64,000 bases of DNA, taken from positions 1-64,000 of the forward strand of contig NZ_RRZK01000011.1 in the NCBI RefSeq assembly GCF_004348895.1. Direction: 5' to 3'. Source of the stretch: Pseudomonas vancouverensis (GTDB lineage: Bacteria > Pseudomonadota > Gammaproteobacteria > Pseudomonadales > Pseudomonadaceae). Of the stretch, positions 8,221 through 16,556 are shown one piece after another. The first letter of the stretch is position 1. Each line of letters begins with the position of its first letter. The position numbers and the translations under genes were made by a program. The notes beneath the pieces were generated by a model that saw nothing but the letters and a program-made list of their open reading frames with translations, made no database searches and was not told the DNA's origin.

Positions 8221-9207
8221 TCAGGACAGCCTCGCCGTTGTCCCGTGTCCACCGCTCACCTGGCTTCGCCGCCATGCCGCCGGCGGCGCGCCGTACTCGC
8301 GCCGAAACGCGCGACTGAACGCGGTATCGGTCTGGTAGCCGACTTCCTCGGCGATCTGCAGCAACGTGCCGCTGCCACTGCGCAGCAGGTTGGCGGCCAG
8401 CAGCATGCGCCACTGCGTCAGGTACTGCATGGGCGAGACGCCGACCAACAGTTGGAAACGTTCGGCCAGCACCGAGCGGGACGTGCCGGCGGTGCGCGCC
8501 AGCTCATCCAGGGTCCAGGCGTGGCAGGGCTTCTGGTGCAGGGCATTGAGCGCGGCGCCGACGATCCGGTCATGCACCGCCGCCAGCCAGCCGGTACGTC
8601 CATCGCTCTGTTCGTTCATGTACAGGCGCAGCACCTCGATGAACAACACCTCGGCCAGCCTGGCCAGTAGGCTCGCGCCACCCGGGCGCGGCGAACGGGC
8701 CTCGGCCAGGGCATAACGCACCGACGATTCCAGCCAGACTCCGGCGTTGGAGCCGCGCACATTGACTCGCACCACCGCCGGCAAGCCCTTGAGCAGCATG
8801 CCCGCCAGGCGTGTTTCACAGGCCAGGTAGCCGCAGACCAGACGCGTCACCGCGCCACCGCCGCCGTAACTCAGCTGGCGTGGACGGCGCGCCAGCACGG
8901 CGTCGAGTCGTGCACCGCTGGCCGGCGGCAAACCGGGGGCGGAGCACATGCGGTGGGCGTCGCCCTGGGGGAAGACCACGACATCACCGGCGCGCAATTG
9001 CAGGGGCGGCTGGTCACCCAGTTCGACGAAGCATTCGCCCTCGGTGATCAGGTGAAAAATCACCACGCGCTCGGCGCCGGGCTCGAGAAAGGGCGCCGCC
9101 GTATCGGCACGGGGCGATTGATAGCACCAGGGCGCGGAGAAGCGCGCGTTGATGAAGATCGCGCCGACCAGGTGCACCACGCGCAAGGTCTGAGACAGAG
9201 CATCCAT
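8221..9207 (-). CDS. AraC-family regulator with N-terminal cupin domain
   Basis: The 328-residue regulator has a cupin-type sensing domain (about 1-190; RAGDVVVFPQGDAHRM is the metal-site strand region). Two helix-turn-helix units follow at the C-terminus (about 220-320; LDELARTAGTSRSVLAERF and LLQIAEEVGYQTDTAFSRAF). I chose the ATG at 9207, seven bases from GGGA; an ATG two codons earlier is also possible. It is divergent from the DUF4242 and methyltransferase genes, which makes them its most likely targets. Confidence 0.9.
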   Translation of the reverse strand: MDALSQTLRVVHLVGAIFINARFSAPWCYQSPRADTAAPFLEPGAERVVIFHLITEGECFVELGDQPPLQLRAGDVVVFPQGDAHRMCSAPGLPPASGARLDAVLARRPRQLSYGGGGAVTRLVCGYLACETRLAGMLLKGLPAVVRVNVRGSNAGVWLESSVRYALAEARSPRPGGASLLARLAEVLFIEVLRLYMNEQSDGRTGWLAAVHDRIVGAALNALHQKPCHAWTLDELARTAGTSRSVLAERFQLLVGVSPMQYLTQWRMLLAANLLRSGSGTLLQIAEEVGYQTDTAFSRAFRREYGAPPAAWRRSQVSGGHGTTARLS

Positions 9208-9385
9208 AGGCATTTCCCGTGGTTTTAGCCCTGATTGTGAGCGCTCGGCGGCGCAGCGTGGAATCTCCGGACGATCGGACAGGGTTGAGCGACGATCGGA
9301 CAGGACGCCACCGCGTGGCAGCGCGATAGTTTGCCCACAGGGCCACTGTCGGTCCTGACATCGATAACAACAAAGAGAGGTTGCC

Positions 9386-9655
9386 ATGCCCAAGTTCGTC
9401 ATTGAACGCGAGATACCCGGCGCCGGAGCGATGTCGGAAAGAGACCTGAAAGCCGCGTCGCAAAAATCCTGCCGGACGCTGCGTGATCTGCCGGAGGTGC
9501 AGTGGCTGCAAAGCTACGTCACCGGGGACAAGCTGTATTGCGTGTACATCTCGCCCAGCGAAGAGCAGATCAGGGAACACGCCCGGCAGAGCGGTTTTCC
9601 CGCCAACCGGATTTCCCAGGTCATGAACATCATCGATCCGACGACGGCGGAATAA
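9386..9655 (+). CDS. DUF4242 domain protein
   Basis: The 89-residue protein fits the DUF4242 family, small ferredoxin-like-fold proteins that include nickel-binding SCO4226. It starts MPKFVIEREIPGAGAMSERD and has LPEVQWLQSYVTGDKLYCVY centrally. AGAGAGG precedes the ATG. It has no signal peptide and its cellular role is unknown. It is followed after 44 bases by a methyltransferase gene and divergent from the AraC gene. Confidence 0.88.
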   Translation: MPKFVIEREIPGAGAMSERDLKAASQKSCRTLRDLPEVQWLQSYVTGDKLYCVYISPSEEQIREHARQSGFPANRISQVMNIIDPTTAE

Positions 9656-9699
9656 TCGTTCGCGGACTCGATACCGTTGCACTCCCGGAGACTGTGCAG

Positions 9700-10512
9700 A
9701 TGAGTACACCCATTGATCTGACTGCCCTGAAAACCCGTCAAATGGCTTCCTGGGCCAGTGGCGACTATGCCGTGATCGGCACCACCTTGCAGATTGTCGG
9801 CGAGCAACTGGCCGAAGCCTGTGATCTGTTGTGCGATGAAAAAGTACTGGATGTCGCCGCCGGCAACGGCAACGCCACCCTGGCCGCCGCCCGTCGTGGC
9901 TGTCACGTCACCTCCACCGATTACGTCGGTGCCTTGCTCGAGCGTGGCGAACAGCGCGCCCGTGCCGAACACCTGGCCGTGACTTTCCAGGAAGCGGATG
10001 CCGAAGCCTTGCCATTCGCCGACGGCAGTTTTGACGCGGTGCTGTCGACCTTCGGTGTGATGTTCGCGCCGGACCAGGGCAAAGCCGCGTCCGAACTGGC
10101 GCGGGTCTGTCGGCCAGGTGGCCGCATAGGTTTGGCCAACTGGACGCCTGAAGGATTTGTCGGCCAGATGTTCAAGACCCTCGGCCGCCACCTGCCGCCG
10201 CCACCGGGGGCGCAGCCACCGTCTTTGTGGGGCACCGAGGCCTGGCTGCACGAGTATTTCGACGAGCGCGAGTTCCTGCTGCAGGTGACCCGGCGCACGT
10301 TCAATTTTCGCTATCGCTCGGCGGCGCATTTCATCGAAGTGTTTCGCCAATGGTACGGCCCGGTCCACAAGGCTTTCGCCGCGCTGCCGGGGGACGCGGC
10401 CAAAGCGCTGGAAGCGGATTTCACCGAGTTGCTGAACAGGATGAACAGGGCAGGAGAGCGGTCGCTGGTGCTACCGGGTGAGTACCTGGAGGTAGTCATC
10501 ACCAGGCGTTGA
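9700..10512 (+). CDS. class I SAM-dependent methyltransferase
   Basis: The 270-residue cytoplasmic protein has the Rossmann SAM-binding motif VLDVAAGNGNATLAAARRG (about 46-64), motif II EADAEALPFADGSFDAVLST and post-motif LARVCRPGGRIGLANW. This is the UbiE/methyltransferase-11 pattern. The acceptor is unknown. The start (MSTPIDLTALKTRQ) has CCGGAG nine bases upstream. It probably shares a transcript with the DUF4242 gene. Confidence 0.9.
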   Translation: MSTPIDLTALKTRQMASWASGDYAVIGTTLQIVGEQLAEACDLLCDEKVLDVAAGNGNATLAAARRGCHVTSTDYVGALLERGEQRARAEHLAVTFQEADAEALPFADGSFDAVLSTFGVMFAPDQGKAASELARVCRPGGRIGLANWTPEGFVGQMFKTLGRHLPPPPGAQPPSLWGTEAWLHEYFDEREFLLQVTRRTFNFRYRSAAHFIEVFRQWYGPVHKAFAALPGDAAKALEADFTELLNRMNRAGERSLVLPGEYLEVVITRR

Positions 10513-10518
10513 GTGTCC

Positions 10519-10544
10519 CTGTGGGAGCGAGCTCGCTCCCACAG
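10519..10544. repeat. single REP palindrome, possible shared terminator
   Basis: CTGTGGGAGCGAG pairs perfectly with CTCGCTCCCACAG. It lies between the convergent methyltransferase and phosphatidylcholine synthase genes, so it may also end transcription, although no T-tract follows. Confidence 0.65.
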
Positions 10545-10563
10545 AAATTGCGGTGTGGCGGAC

Positions 10564-11280
10564 CTATTTGTGCCCCTCAAACCACTCCAGCGCCGTGCGC
10601 CAGAAGCAGATCCCCAGGAAGTAAGCCGACATCAACAGCCACAAGCCCATCACCAGCGGATTGATCACAGGATGGTTGATCACCAGCGACAGGCTGCACA
10701 GCAACCAGATGGCAGTCACGGCAATGTTGATCGGCATGAAGCGGCGCACGCGGAACGGGTGCAGGAATTTCATACGGGTGACGGTCAGCAGCGCCAGGCC
10801 AATCACCGTGAGCAAGGTGATCCAGGGTGACGGGGCGATGATGTACAGGCACAGGGCAACGACGTTCCAGGCGGCGGGGAAGCCCTGGAAGTAGTTGTCC
10901 TTGCTTTTCATGTTGACGTTGCAGAAACAGAACAGCGACGACACCAGAATCAGCGACACCGTGAGCAGCAGGGTGTATTCGGGCAACGGGATATAGCGGT
11001 AGATGAACAGCGCCGGAATGAACACATAAGTCAGGTAATCGATGACCAGGTCGAGGATCGAGCCGTCGAAACTCGGCAGCACCGATTGCACATTGACCTT
11101 GCGCGCCAGTGCACCGTCCAGCCCGTCGACGATCAAGGCCACGCCGAGCCACAGCAGGCAGTTGGTCGGTTGATTGTCCAGTAAGGAGAGTGTGGCGAGG
11201 AAAGCGGTGACCACGCCTGTGGCGGTAAAGCCATGGGCGCCCCATGCTTTGAGCCTGGCGATGTGTAGAGTCGAAATCAC
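10564..11280 (-). CDS. pcs: phosphatidylcholine synthase
   Basis: The 238-residue inner-membrane CDP-alcohol phosphatidyltransferase condenses CDP-diacylglycerol with choline to give phosphatidylcholine. It has about eight hydrophobic helices. The catalytic signature begins DGLDGALARKVNVQS and ends GSILDLVIDYLTYVF, with the spaced aspartates of the family. The N-terminus (ISTLHIARLKAWGAHGFTA) is typical of Pcs. I chose a GTG start, because CTGGAG lies eight bases upstream and the conserved sequence begins there; the frame is open further upstream. Confidence 0.9.
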   Translation of the reverse strand: MISTLHIARLKAWGAHGFTATGVVTAFLATLSLLDNQPTNCLLWLGVALIVDGLDGALARKVNVQSVLPSFDGSILDLVIDYLTYVFIPALFIYRYIPLPEYTLLLTVSLILVSSLFCFCNVNMKSKDNYFQGFPAAWNVVALCLYIIAPSPWITLLTVIGLALLTVTRMKFLHPFRVRRFMPINIAVTAIWLLCSLSLVINHPVINPLVMGLWLLMSAYFLGICFWRTALEWFEGHK

Positions 11281-11555
11281 GGGGCGTTCTCCAGAAAATG
11301 AAGCCAGCCAGTCAACACCCCCACGCATCGGGGCGGCGGCGAACCGGGTCGGTCTGCAGCTATCGACCGGGTTTTCGCGGGTAAGGTTCACCTATGAATC
11401 TTAGCTGCGCTGCAAAAAAATACCGTGCAGAAACCCGCGATAAGGCATGAATGGCCGCCCAATCACCCCGGCGTCGGCCCAACGGTGGTGGCACATTCAC
11501 CTGCGAGGACTATCGTTGCCTGACCGTATAACCCTCTATAAAGGAGGACATGGTC

Positions 11556-12281
11556 ATGAACACCAGCGATCTGCTTGAACAATTACTGCGGGCCGGGCAG
11601 GGCTCGATGACACAACAGGGCGGCGCAGCACCGGCGCAGGGCGGTCTCGGCGATCTGGGCGGCTTGCTTGGCGGCCTGCTCGGTGGTGGTGGCGCCAGTG
11701 CCAGTGCGGGCGGCGGCGGATTGGGCGGCCTGCTTGGCGGCCTGTTAGGCGGCGGTTCAGCGATGGGCGGCGCCCCGCAGGGTCGTTCCTCAGGCGGCAC
11801 CAACTACGCGGCGTTAGCCTCATTGGGAATGATGGCGTTCCAGGCCTATCAGACCTGGCAGCGCAGCCAGGCGTCGGCACCGCAAGCGGCCCCGCGCACC
11901 GTCGACCTGTTGGCCGGCCCCGAAGCCGACGAGCACAGCCATGCAATCCTGCGCGCCTTGATTGCCGCGGCCAAGGCCGATGGGCGCATCGACGACAGCG
12001 AACAGCAGATGATCAGCACGGAAATCGGCCGGCACACCGATGACCCGCAGTTGCAGCAATGGCTCGACGATGAGGTGGCCAAACCGCTGGATGCCAGCGA
12101 TGTCGCGCAGTCGGCAACCGACCCGGCGATCGCTTCGGAGATGTACCTGGCCAGCGTGATGGTGATCGGTAACCAGGAAGGTGCCGAACGGGACTATCTG
12201 GATGAGCTGGCGGCGGCCCTGCAACTCGATCCGCAGCTGCAATTGCACCTGGAGCAGCAAGCCAGGGGCGGCGCGGCCTGA
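11556..12281 (+). CDS. TerB-like / DUF533 (YebE-type) protein
   Basis: The 241-residue protein has three parts. First is a short N-terminal helix (MNTSDLLEQLLRAG). Next comes a glycine-rich low-complexity stretch (about 25-75) with GGLLGGLLGGG repeated twice. Last is a C-terminal helical TerB-like domain (about 110-240; ALIAAAKADGRIDDSEQQMI, then DYLDELAAALQLDP). E. coli YebE has the same overall plan; a tellurite role for this subgroup is not established. AAGGAGG is eight bases from this ATG, while an ATG two codons earlier would be too close. Confidence 0.87.
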   Translation: MNTSDLLEQLLRAGQGSMTQQGGAAPAQGGLGDLGGLLGGLLGGGGASASAGGGGLGGLLGGLLGGGSAMGGAPQGRSSGGTNYAALASLGMMAFQAYQTWQRSQASAPQAAPRTVDLLAGPEADEHSHAILRALIAAAKADGRIDDSEQQMISTEIGRHTDDPQLQQWLDDEVAKPLDASDVAQSATDPAIASEMYLASVMVIGNQEGAERDYLDELAAALQLDPQLQLHLEQQARGGAA

Positions 12282-12283
12282 AT

Positions 12284-12324
12284 CCATCGGCGCCCGTTGG
12301 TCCGGGCAAACCGAAGGCCGATGG
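12284..12324. terminator. weak hairpin after the TerB-like gene
   Basis: CCATCGGC (12284-12291) pairs with GCCGATGG (12317-12324) across a 25-base loop, directly after the stop codon and followed by AATTATT. The loop is long and the T-tract poor, so termination is only possible. Confidence 0.25.
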
Positions 12325-12402
12325 AATTATTGCTCCCAAGGCTCGCTCTGCTGAGTGACAGGCGTGTGGATTCCACGCGTCGGCACGGACAGCAGGTGAG
12401 CC

Positions 12403-14991
12403 ATGGGCCGCAACCTCGATGACTACAATCGCATGCGTGACTTTTCGGCGACCTCCGAGCCCGCCGCGAGCAAACGCAGGCACAAAAAAAACGCCTCGGC
12501 CCATGCCTTGCAGTTCTGCATCCAGAAGCATGACGCCTCGCACCTGCATTACGATTTCCGCCTGGAACTCGACGGCGCCCTGAAAAGCTGGGCCGTGCCC
12601 AAAGGGCCGTCCCTGGACCCCAAGGTCAAGCGCCTGGCGATCCATGTCGAAGACCATCCGCTGGAATACGCGACCTTCGAGGGCAGCATTCCCGAGGGGC
12701 ATTACGGTGCCGGTGAGGTGATCGTCTGGGATCGGGGCGTGTGGATTCCCGAGGGGGATGCGCAGAAGGGTTATGCCAAGGGGCACTTGAAGTTCGAATT
12801 GCAGGGCGAGAAGCTCGCCGGTCTTTGGAACCTGGTGCGCACGCACATGCCAGGCAAGCAGGAACAGTGGTTCCTGATCAAGCATCAGGATGGCGCGGCG
12901 CGGCCACAAGGTGACTTTGACGTCCTCGTCGCCGAGCCGGACAGCGTGCTCAGCGACCGCAGCATCGTCACCGCGCCGAAGACAGCCGCGGACAAGCCCG
13001 CACCCGCCAGAAAAGCCAGCGCCAAGACAGTAAAAACCGCGTCACCCAAGCTGACAGGGGCGCGTAAAGCCAGGCTGCCCGCCACGCTCAAGCCTGAGCT
13101 GGCAACCCTGGTGGAAAGAGCGCCCGAAGGCCAATGGAGCTATGAAATCAAATTCGATGGCTACCGGATCATGGCGCGCATCGATCACGACGACGTGAAA
13201 CTCATCACCCGCAACGGCCACGACTGGACCCATAAACTGCCCAGGCAGGCCCAGGCGCTGGCCGCGCTGAAACTGGAATCGGCCTGGCTGGACGGAGAAA
13301 TGGTGGTCACCGACGAAGAGGGTGTGCCGGACTTTCAGGCACTGCAAAACGCCTTCGACGCCGACCGCAGCGACGACATTCTCTATTACCTGTTCGACAT
13401 GCCCTACCTAAATGGCGTCGACCTGCGCGAGGTACCGGTCGAAGAGCGCCGCACCGCGCTGGCGACCCTTCTGCGATCCAATGAAGAGCCGTTGCTGCGC
13501 TTTTCCGAGTCCTTTGCCGAGGAACCGAACGCGCTGCTCAACAGTGCCTGCCAGATGCGCATGGAAGGGTTGATCGGCAAACGCCTGGGCACGCCTTATG
13601 TGTCCCGGCGCAGCAGCGACTGGATCAAGCTCAAATGCCAGCATCGACAGGAATTCGTCATCGTCGGCTTCACCGACCCGAAAGGCTCACGTTATGCCTT
13701 CGGTGCGCTTCTGCTGGGGCTGCATGATCGCGACAGTGGCGAGTTGCGCTACGCCGGCAAGGTTGGCACCGGGTTCAACGAGGCGACCCTGCGCAGCATC
13801 CATGAGCAACTCAAACCCTTGCAGGTGAAAAAGCCGGCGGTGGTCAACCCGCCGAGCGGGTTCGAGGCAAAGGACGTGCATTGGCTCAAACCCAAATTGC
13901 TCGCCGAAGTGGCCTTCGCCGAAATGACCCAGGAGGGCTCGGTGCGGCACGCGGTGTTCCATGGCTTGCGCGATGACAAGCCGGCCCGCGACATCACCGA
14001 GGAGCGTGGGAAAACCGTGAAGACATCCTCCCCTGCAAAACGCGCTGCCGAGAAGTCGACGACCTCGCGCAAGACGACCACTGTGGCGCCCTCACAAACC
14101 GGCCTGGATGAAGGCAAGGTGCGCATCACCCATCCCGAGCGGGTCATCGACGCCGCCAGCGGCACCACCAAGCTGCAACTGGCGCAGTATTACGCCAGCG
14201 TTGCCGAGTGGTTCCTGCCCGAACTCAAGGACCGCCCGGTGGCCCTGGTGCGCGCACCGGACGGAATCGGCGGCGAGTTGTTCTTCCAGAAAAACGCCGA
14301 GCACCTGGCGATCCCCGGCATTGTGACTCTCGACCAGAAGCTCACAGGGCAACCCATGATGGTCATCAACAACGCCGAAGCGCTGATAGGCGCGGTGCAG
14401 ATGAGCACCGTTGAACTGCACACCTGGAACGCTACTTCGGACAAGCTCGACAAGCCTGACCGCTTCGTCCTCGACCTCGATCCGGATCCAGCGCTGCCAT
14501 GGAAACGCATGGTCGAAGCGACTCAGTTGGTGCTGTCGGTTCTGGATGAATTGGGGCTCGCGGCCTTCCTGAAAACCAGCGGCGGCAAAGGTATTCATAT
14601 CGTCGTGCCCCTGACCCGCAAGGCTGGTTGGGATGAGGTCAAGGACTTCAGCCACGCCATTGTCAGCCACATGGCCAATTTGCTGCCGGAGCGTTTTTCC
14701 GCGGTGTCGGGGCCGAAGAACCGCGTCGGGCGGATCTTCATCGACTACCTGCGCAACGGCCTGGGGGCGACGACCATCTGTGCCTATGCGGTACGCACGC
14801 GTGAGGGCTTGCCGGTGTCGGTGCCGATCTTTCGCGAGGAGGTGGCGAAGCTCAAAGGGGCTGATCAGTGGAAGGTGCACAACGTGCAGGAACGCCTGGC
14901 CGAAGTGGGGGATGAGCCTTGGGCGCAGATGGGCAAAACCCGACAGTCGATCACCGCCGAGATGCGCCGACGGGTCGGGATGAAGAAGTAA
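12403..14991 (+). CDS. ligD: DNA ligase D (non-homologous end joining)
   Basis: The 862-residue multi-domain enzyme repairs double-strand breaks with Ku. The order is that of Pseudomonas LigD. An N-terminal 3'-phosphoesterase (about 30-190; HDASHLHYDFRLELDGALKS) is followed by an ATP-dependent ligase (about 225-530), with nucleotidyl lysine in YEIKFDGYRIM (about Lys250). The C-terminal primase/polymerase domain (about 573-860) has metal-site VLDLDPDPALPW near 690 and KTSGGKGIHIVVPL. Lys/Ala-rich linkers near 200-220 and 540-560 join the domains. AGGTGAG precedes the ATG. No ku gene is present in this window. Confidence 0.96.
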   Translation: MGRNLDDYNRMRDFSATSEPAASKRRHKKNASAHALQFCIQKHDASHLHYDFRLELDGALKSWAVPKGPSLDPKVKRLAIHVEDHPLEYATFEGSIPEGHYGAGEVIVWDRGVWIPEGDAQKGYAKGHLKFELQGEKLAGLWNLVRTHMPGKQEQWFLIKHQDGAARPQGDFDVLVAEPDSVLSDRSIVTAPKTAADKPAPARKASAKTVKTASPKLTGARKARLPATLKPELATLVERAPEGQWSYEIKFDGYRIMARIDHDDVKLITRNGHDWTHKLPRQAQALAALKLESAWLDGEMVVTDEEGVPDFQALQNAFDADRSDDILYYLFDMPYLNGVDLREVPVEERRTALATLLRSNEEPLLRFSESFAEEPNALLNSACQMRMEGLIGKRLGTPYVSRRSSDWIKLKCQHRQEFVIVGFTDPKGSRYAFGALLLGLHDRDSGELRYAGKVGTGFNEATLRSIHEQLKPLQVKKPAVVNPPSGFEAKDVHWLKPKLLAEVAFAEMTQEGSVRHAVFHGLRDDKPARDITEERGKTVKTSSPAKRAAEKSTTSRKTTTVAPSQTGLDEGKVRITHPERVIDAASGTTKLQLAQYYASVAEWFLPELKDRPVALVRAPDGIGGELFFQKNAEHLAIPGIVTLDQKLTGQPMMVINNAEALIGAVQMSTVELHTWNATSDKLDKPDRFVLDLDPDPALPWKRMVEATQLVLSVLDELGLAAFLKTSGGKGIHIVVPLTRKAGWDEVKDFSHAIVSHMANLLPERFSAVSGPKNRVGRIFIDYLRNGLGATTICAYAVRTREGLPVSVPIFREEVAKLKGADQWKVHNVQERLAEVGDEPWAQMGKTRQSITAEMRRRVGMKK

Positions 14992-15004
14992 CGGCGGGTG
15001 CAGG

Positions 15005-15036
15005 CTGTGGCGAAGGAGCAGGCTCCTTCGCCACAG
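15005..15036. repeat. REP-like palindrome
   Basis: CTGTGGCGAAGGAGC pairs with GCTCCTTCGCCACAG across a two-base loop. It sits between the convergent ligD and DUF3313 lipoprotein genes, where it could also act as a bidirectional transcription stop. Confidence 0.65.
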
Positions 15037-15042
15037 GGTGGA

Positions 15043-15717
15043 TTACTTCATGAACGCCTGGAAGTCGCTGCCCAGTTTGTCGATGGCTGCCTTGAAGTCC
15101 TTGGCGGTGACTTTCTGGCTTTCGTTGTCCAGGGTGCCGCCAAACACTTTACGCACCACTTTGGCCACGGTCTGATTGGACTTGGCGTCGATGAACTCCG
15201 CCTCGATGAACAGCGTGGTTTCCTGGTCACGGTGACCGGTAGCGGCCTGGGTCGCGCCGACGACGGCGGCGATGGGCACCACTTCATACCACTTCATGCC
15301 TTCGTTTTCGGCATTCACCCCGGTGATTGCCGCACGCATGATCAGGGTTTTCGAGCCAGCCGGTGCGGCGGAGGCGCTGGAGACTACGCGGTATTTCTGA
15401 CCCAGGCTGCTCTTGGCCTTGTTGGTCATGTAGTTCTGAATGTCGGTGAGGGTCTGCTGGTTGACCCGCTCATTGGGTTTGGGTGCCGGATACAGCTCAA
15501 GCTTGTTGAACACCACGGTGTCATAAGCGTTCGGGTTCCACGACGGGGACACCCAGCGCATCGCCGTGCCGCCGCTTGGCGTCTCGACTTCTTGAAGGTT
15601 GTTGTAGTTGGAGAGGTAACCGGAGTACTGCTCTTTCTCTGTGACTTTCGAGGTGCAACCGCCCAGCATCAAGGCGGCCAAAGTAGCGCCGACCAGCAGG
15701 TTTCGAGACAGGTTCAT
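15043..15717 (-). CDS. DUF3313 lipoprotein
   Basis: The 224-residue protein has a type II signal peptide with lipobox LMLGGC (Cys21), so it should be lipidated. The mature domain (SGYLSNYNNLQEVETPSGG, later RWVSPSWNPNAYDTVV) is that of DUF3313, a family of unknown function. The residue after Cys is Thr, which does not suggest inner-membrane retention, so outer-membrane location is likely. It is a single gene, and the 250 bases upstream hold no other gene I can support. Confidence 0.88.
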   Translation of the reverse strand: MNLSRNLLVGATLAALMLGGCTSKVTEKEQYSGYLSNYNNLQEVETPSGGTAMRWVSPSWNPNAYDTVVFNKLELYPAPKPNERVNQQTLTDIQNYMTNKAKSSLGQKYRVVSSASAAPAGSKTLIMRAAITGVNAENEGMKWYEVVPIAAVVGATQAATGHRDQETTLFIEAEFIDAKSNQTVAKVVRKVFGGTLDNESQKVTAKDFKAAIDKLGSDFQAFMK

Positions 15718-15968
15718 ATTGGTGTGTACTCCTTGGGGAAAATCGTCGTTTCGATCAAGTCATGTTTTGCGGTTTTCGCTTCAATCCGGGTCTTGTCAGA
15801 TCGATCGGGTAGGCATACGCGCAAATTGTAGACGCCGACTGGGGCGCCGCTAAATTTTCAGTCCCTCGGGAAGAGCGTAGGTTTGAATGGTGAAATATCC
15901 AGTACCAATAGATTAAAAATCAGCGTTTACAACGCTTTTGCCGAGTACGTCGCAGGGAGCGGGGGGAA

Positions 15969-16370
15969 TCAGGCGTCACGCAACAGGTCGTTGGCGTTGA
16001 GCAAGTCGTAGGCAATTTCCGGGCGTTTTTCCATTGCCCGGCGGATGGCCGCGGGGATCGCTGCACGGGTCTTGCGGCACAGCCCGGGCAGCTCGCCGAT
16101 CTGGATGGCGATGCCGCGCATGGTGCGCACTTCGTTGAAGCCGGGGGCCACGTCCACGGCAATCCCCAGCTGCTTGAGCATCAGGTGTTGCATACGTTCC
16201 AGATCGCTCAGGCTTTGCAGGTTTTCCAGGCGCTCGATCAGGCGTTTCTCTTCGGCCCGGGTCAGAAACAGGATGCGCACATCCGCCCCCGGTGTTTCCA
16301 GCAGTGGGTCACGGCCGCAGTCGCAGGCGCCGGGCGGGCAGGGTTGGCGGATTGGAACGGAGGTGTTCAT
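15969..16370 (-). CDS. conserved hypothetical protein
   Basis: This is a 133-residue soluble protein. The N-terminal region is cysteine-rich (PCPPGACDCGRDPLL), followed by a predicted helical part (ILFLTRAEEKRLIERLENLQ, then SLSDLERMQHLMLKQLG). The tail ends YDLLNANDLLRDA. I do not recognise a family. Start choice is uncertain: ATG at 16370 and ATG at 16382 are both plausible and neither has a strong ribosome site. The C-x-C-x(n)-C arrangement could bind a metal, but this is only a suggestion. Confidence 0.7.
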   Translation of the reverse strand: MNTSVPIRQPCPPGACDCGRDPLLETPGADVRILFLTRAEEKRLIERLENLQSLSDLERMQHLMLKQLGIAVDVAPGFNEVRTMRGIAIQIGELPGLCRKTRAAIPAAIRRAMEKRPEIAYDLLNANDLLRDA

Positions 16371-16441
16371 GGGCTCAATCATAGAGCGCCGGGAGCCGAT
16401 TTGCCCATAGGCTTTGGGCCCGAACATCCACCGCAAAAAAA

Positions 16442-16531
16442 TGTGGGAGCGAGCTTGCTCGCGATGGCGTCATGTCAGTCAACAACGAGGTTGGCTGCAC
16501 AATCGCTATCGCGAGCAAGCTCGCTCCCACA
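16442..16531. repeat. REPIN (inverted REP doublet)
   Basis: TGTGGGAGCGAGCTTGCTCG (from 16442) and its inverted copy CGAGCAAGCTCGCTCCCACA (to 16531) flank a roughly 40-base spacer. This is the classic P. fluorescens REPIN, here between two minus-strand genes. Confidence 0.85.
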
Positions 16532-16556
16532 GAGTGTTGCGTTGTAGCGGTTTACC

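Noticed and set aside
16442..16531. Possible CRISPR-like repeats
   Set aside because: The repeats are inverted REP pairs, not regular direct repeats with unique spacers. No cas gene occurs in the window.
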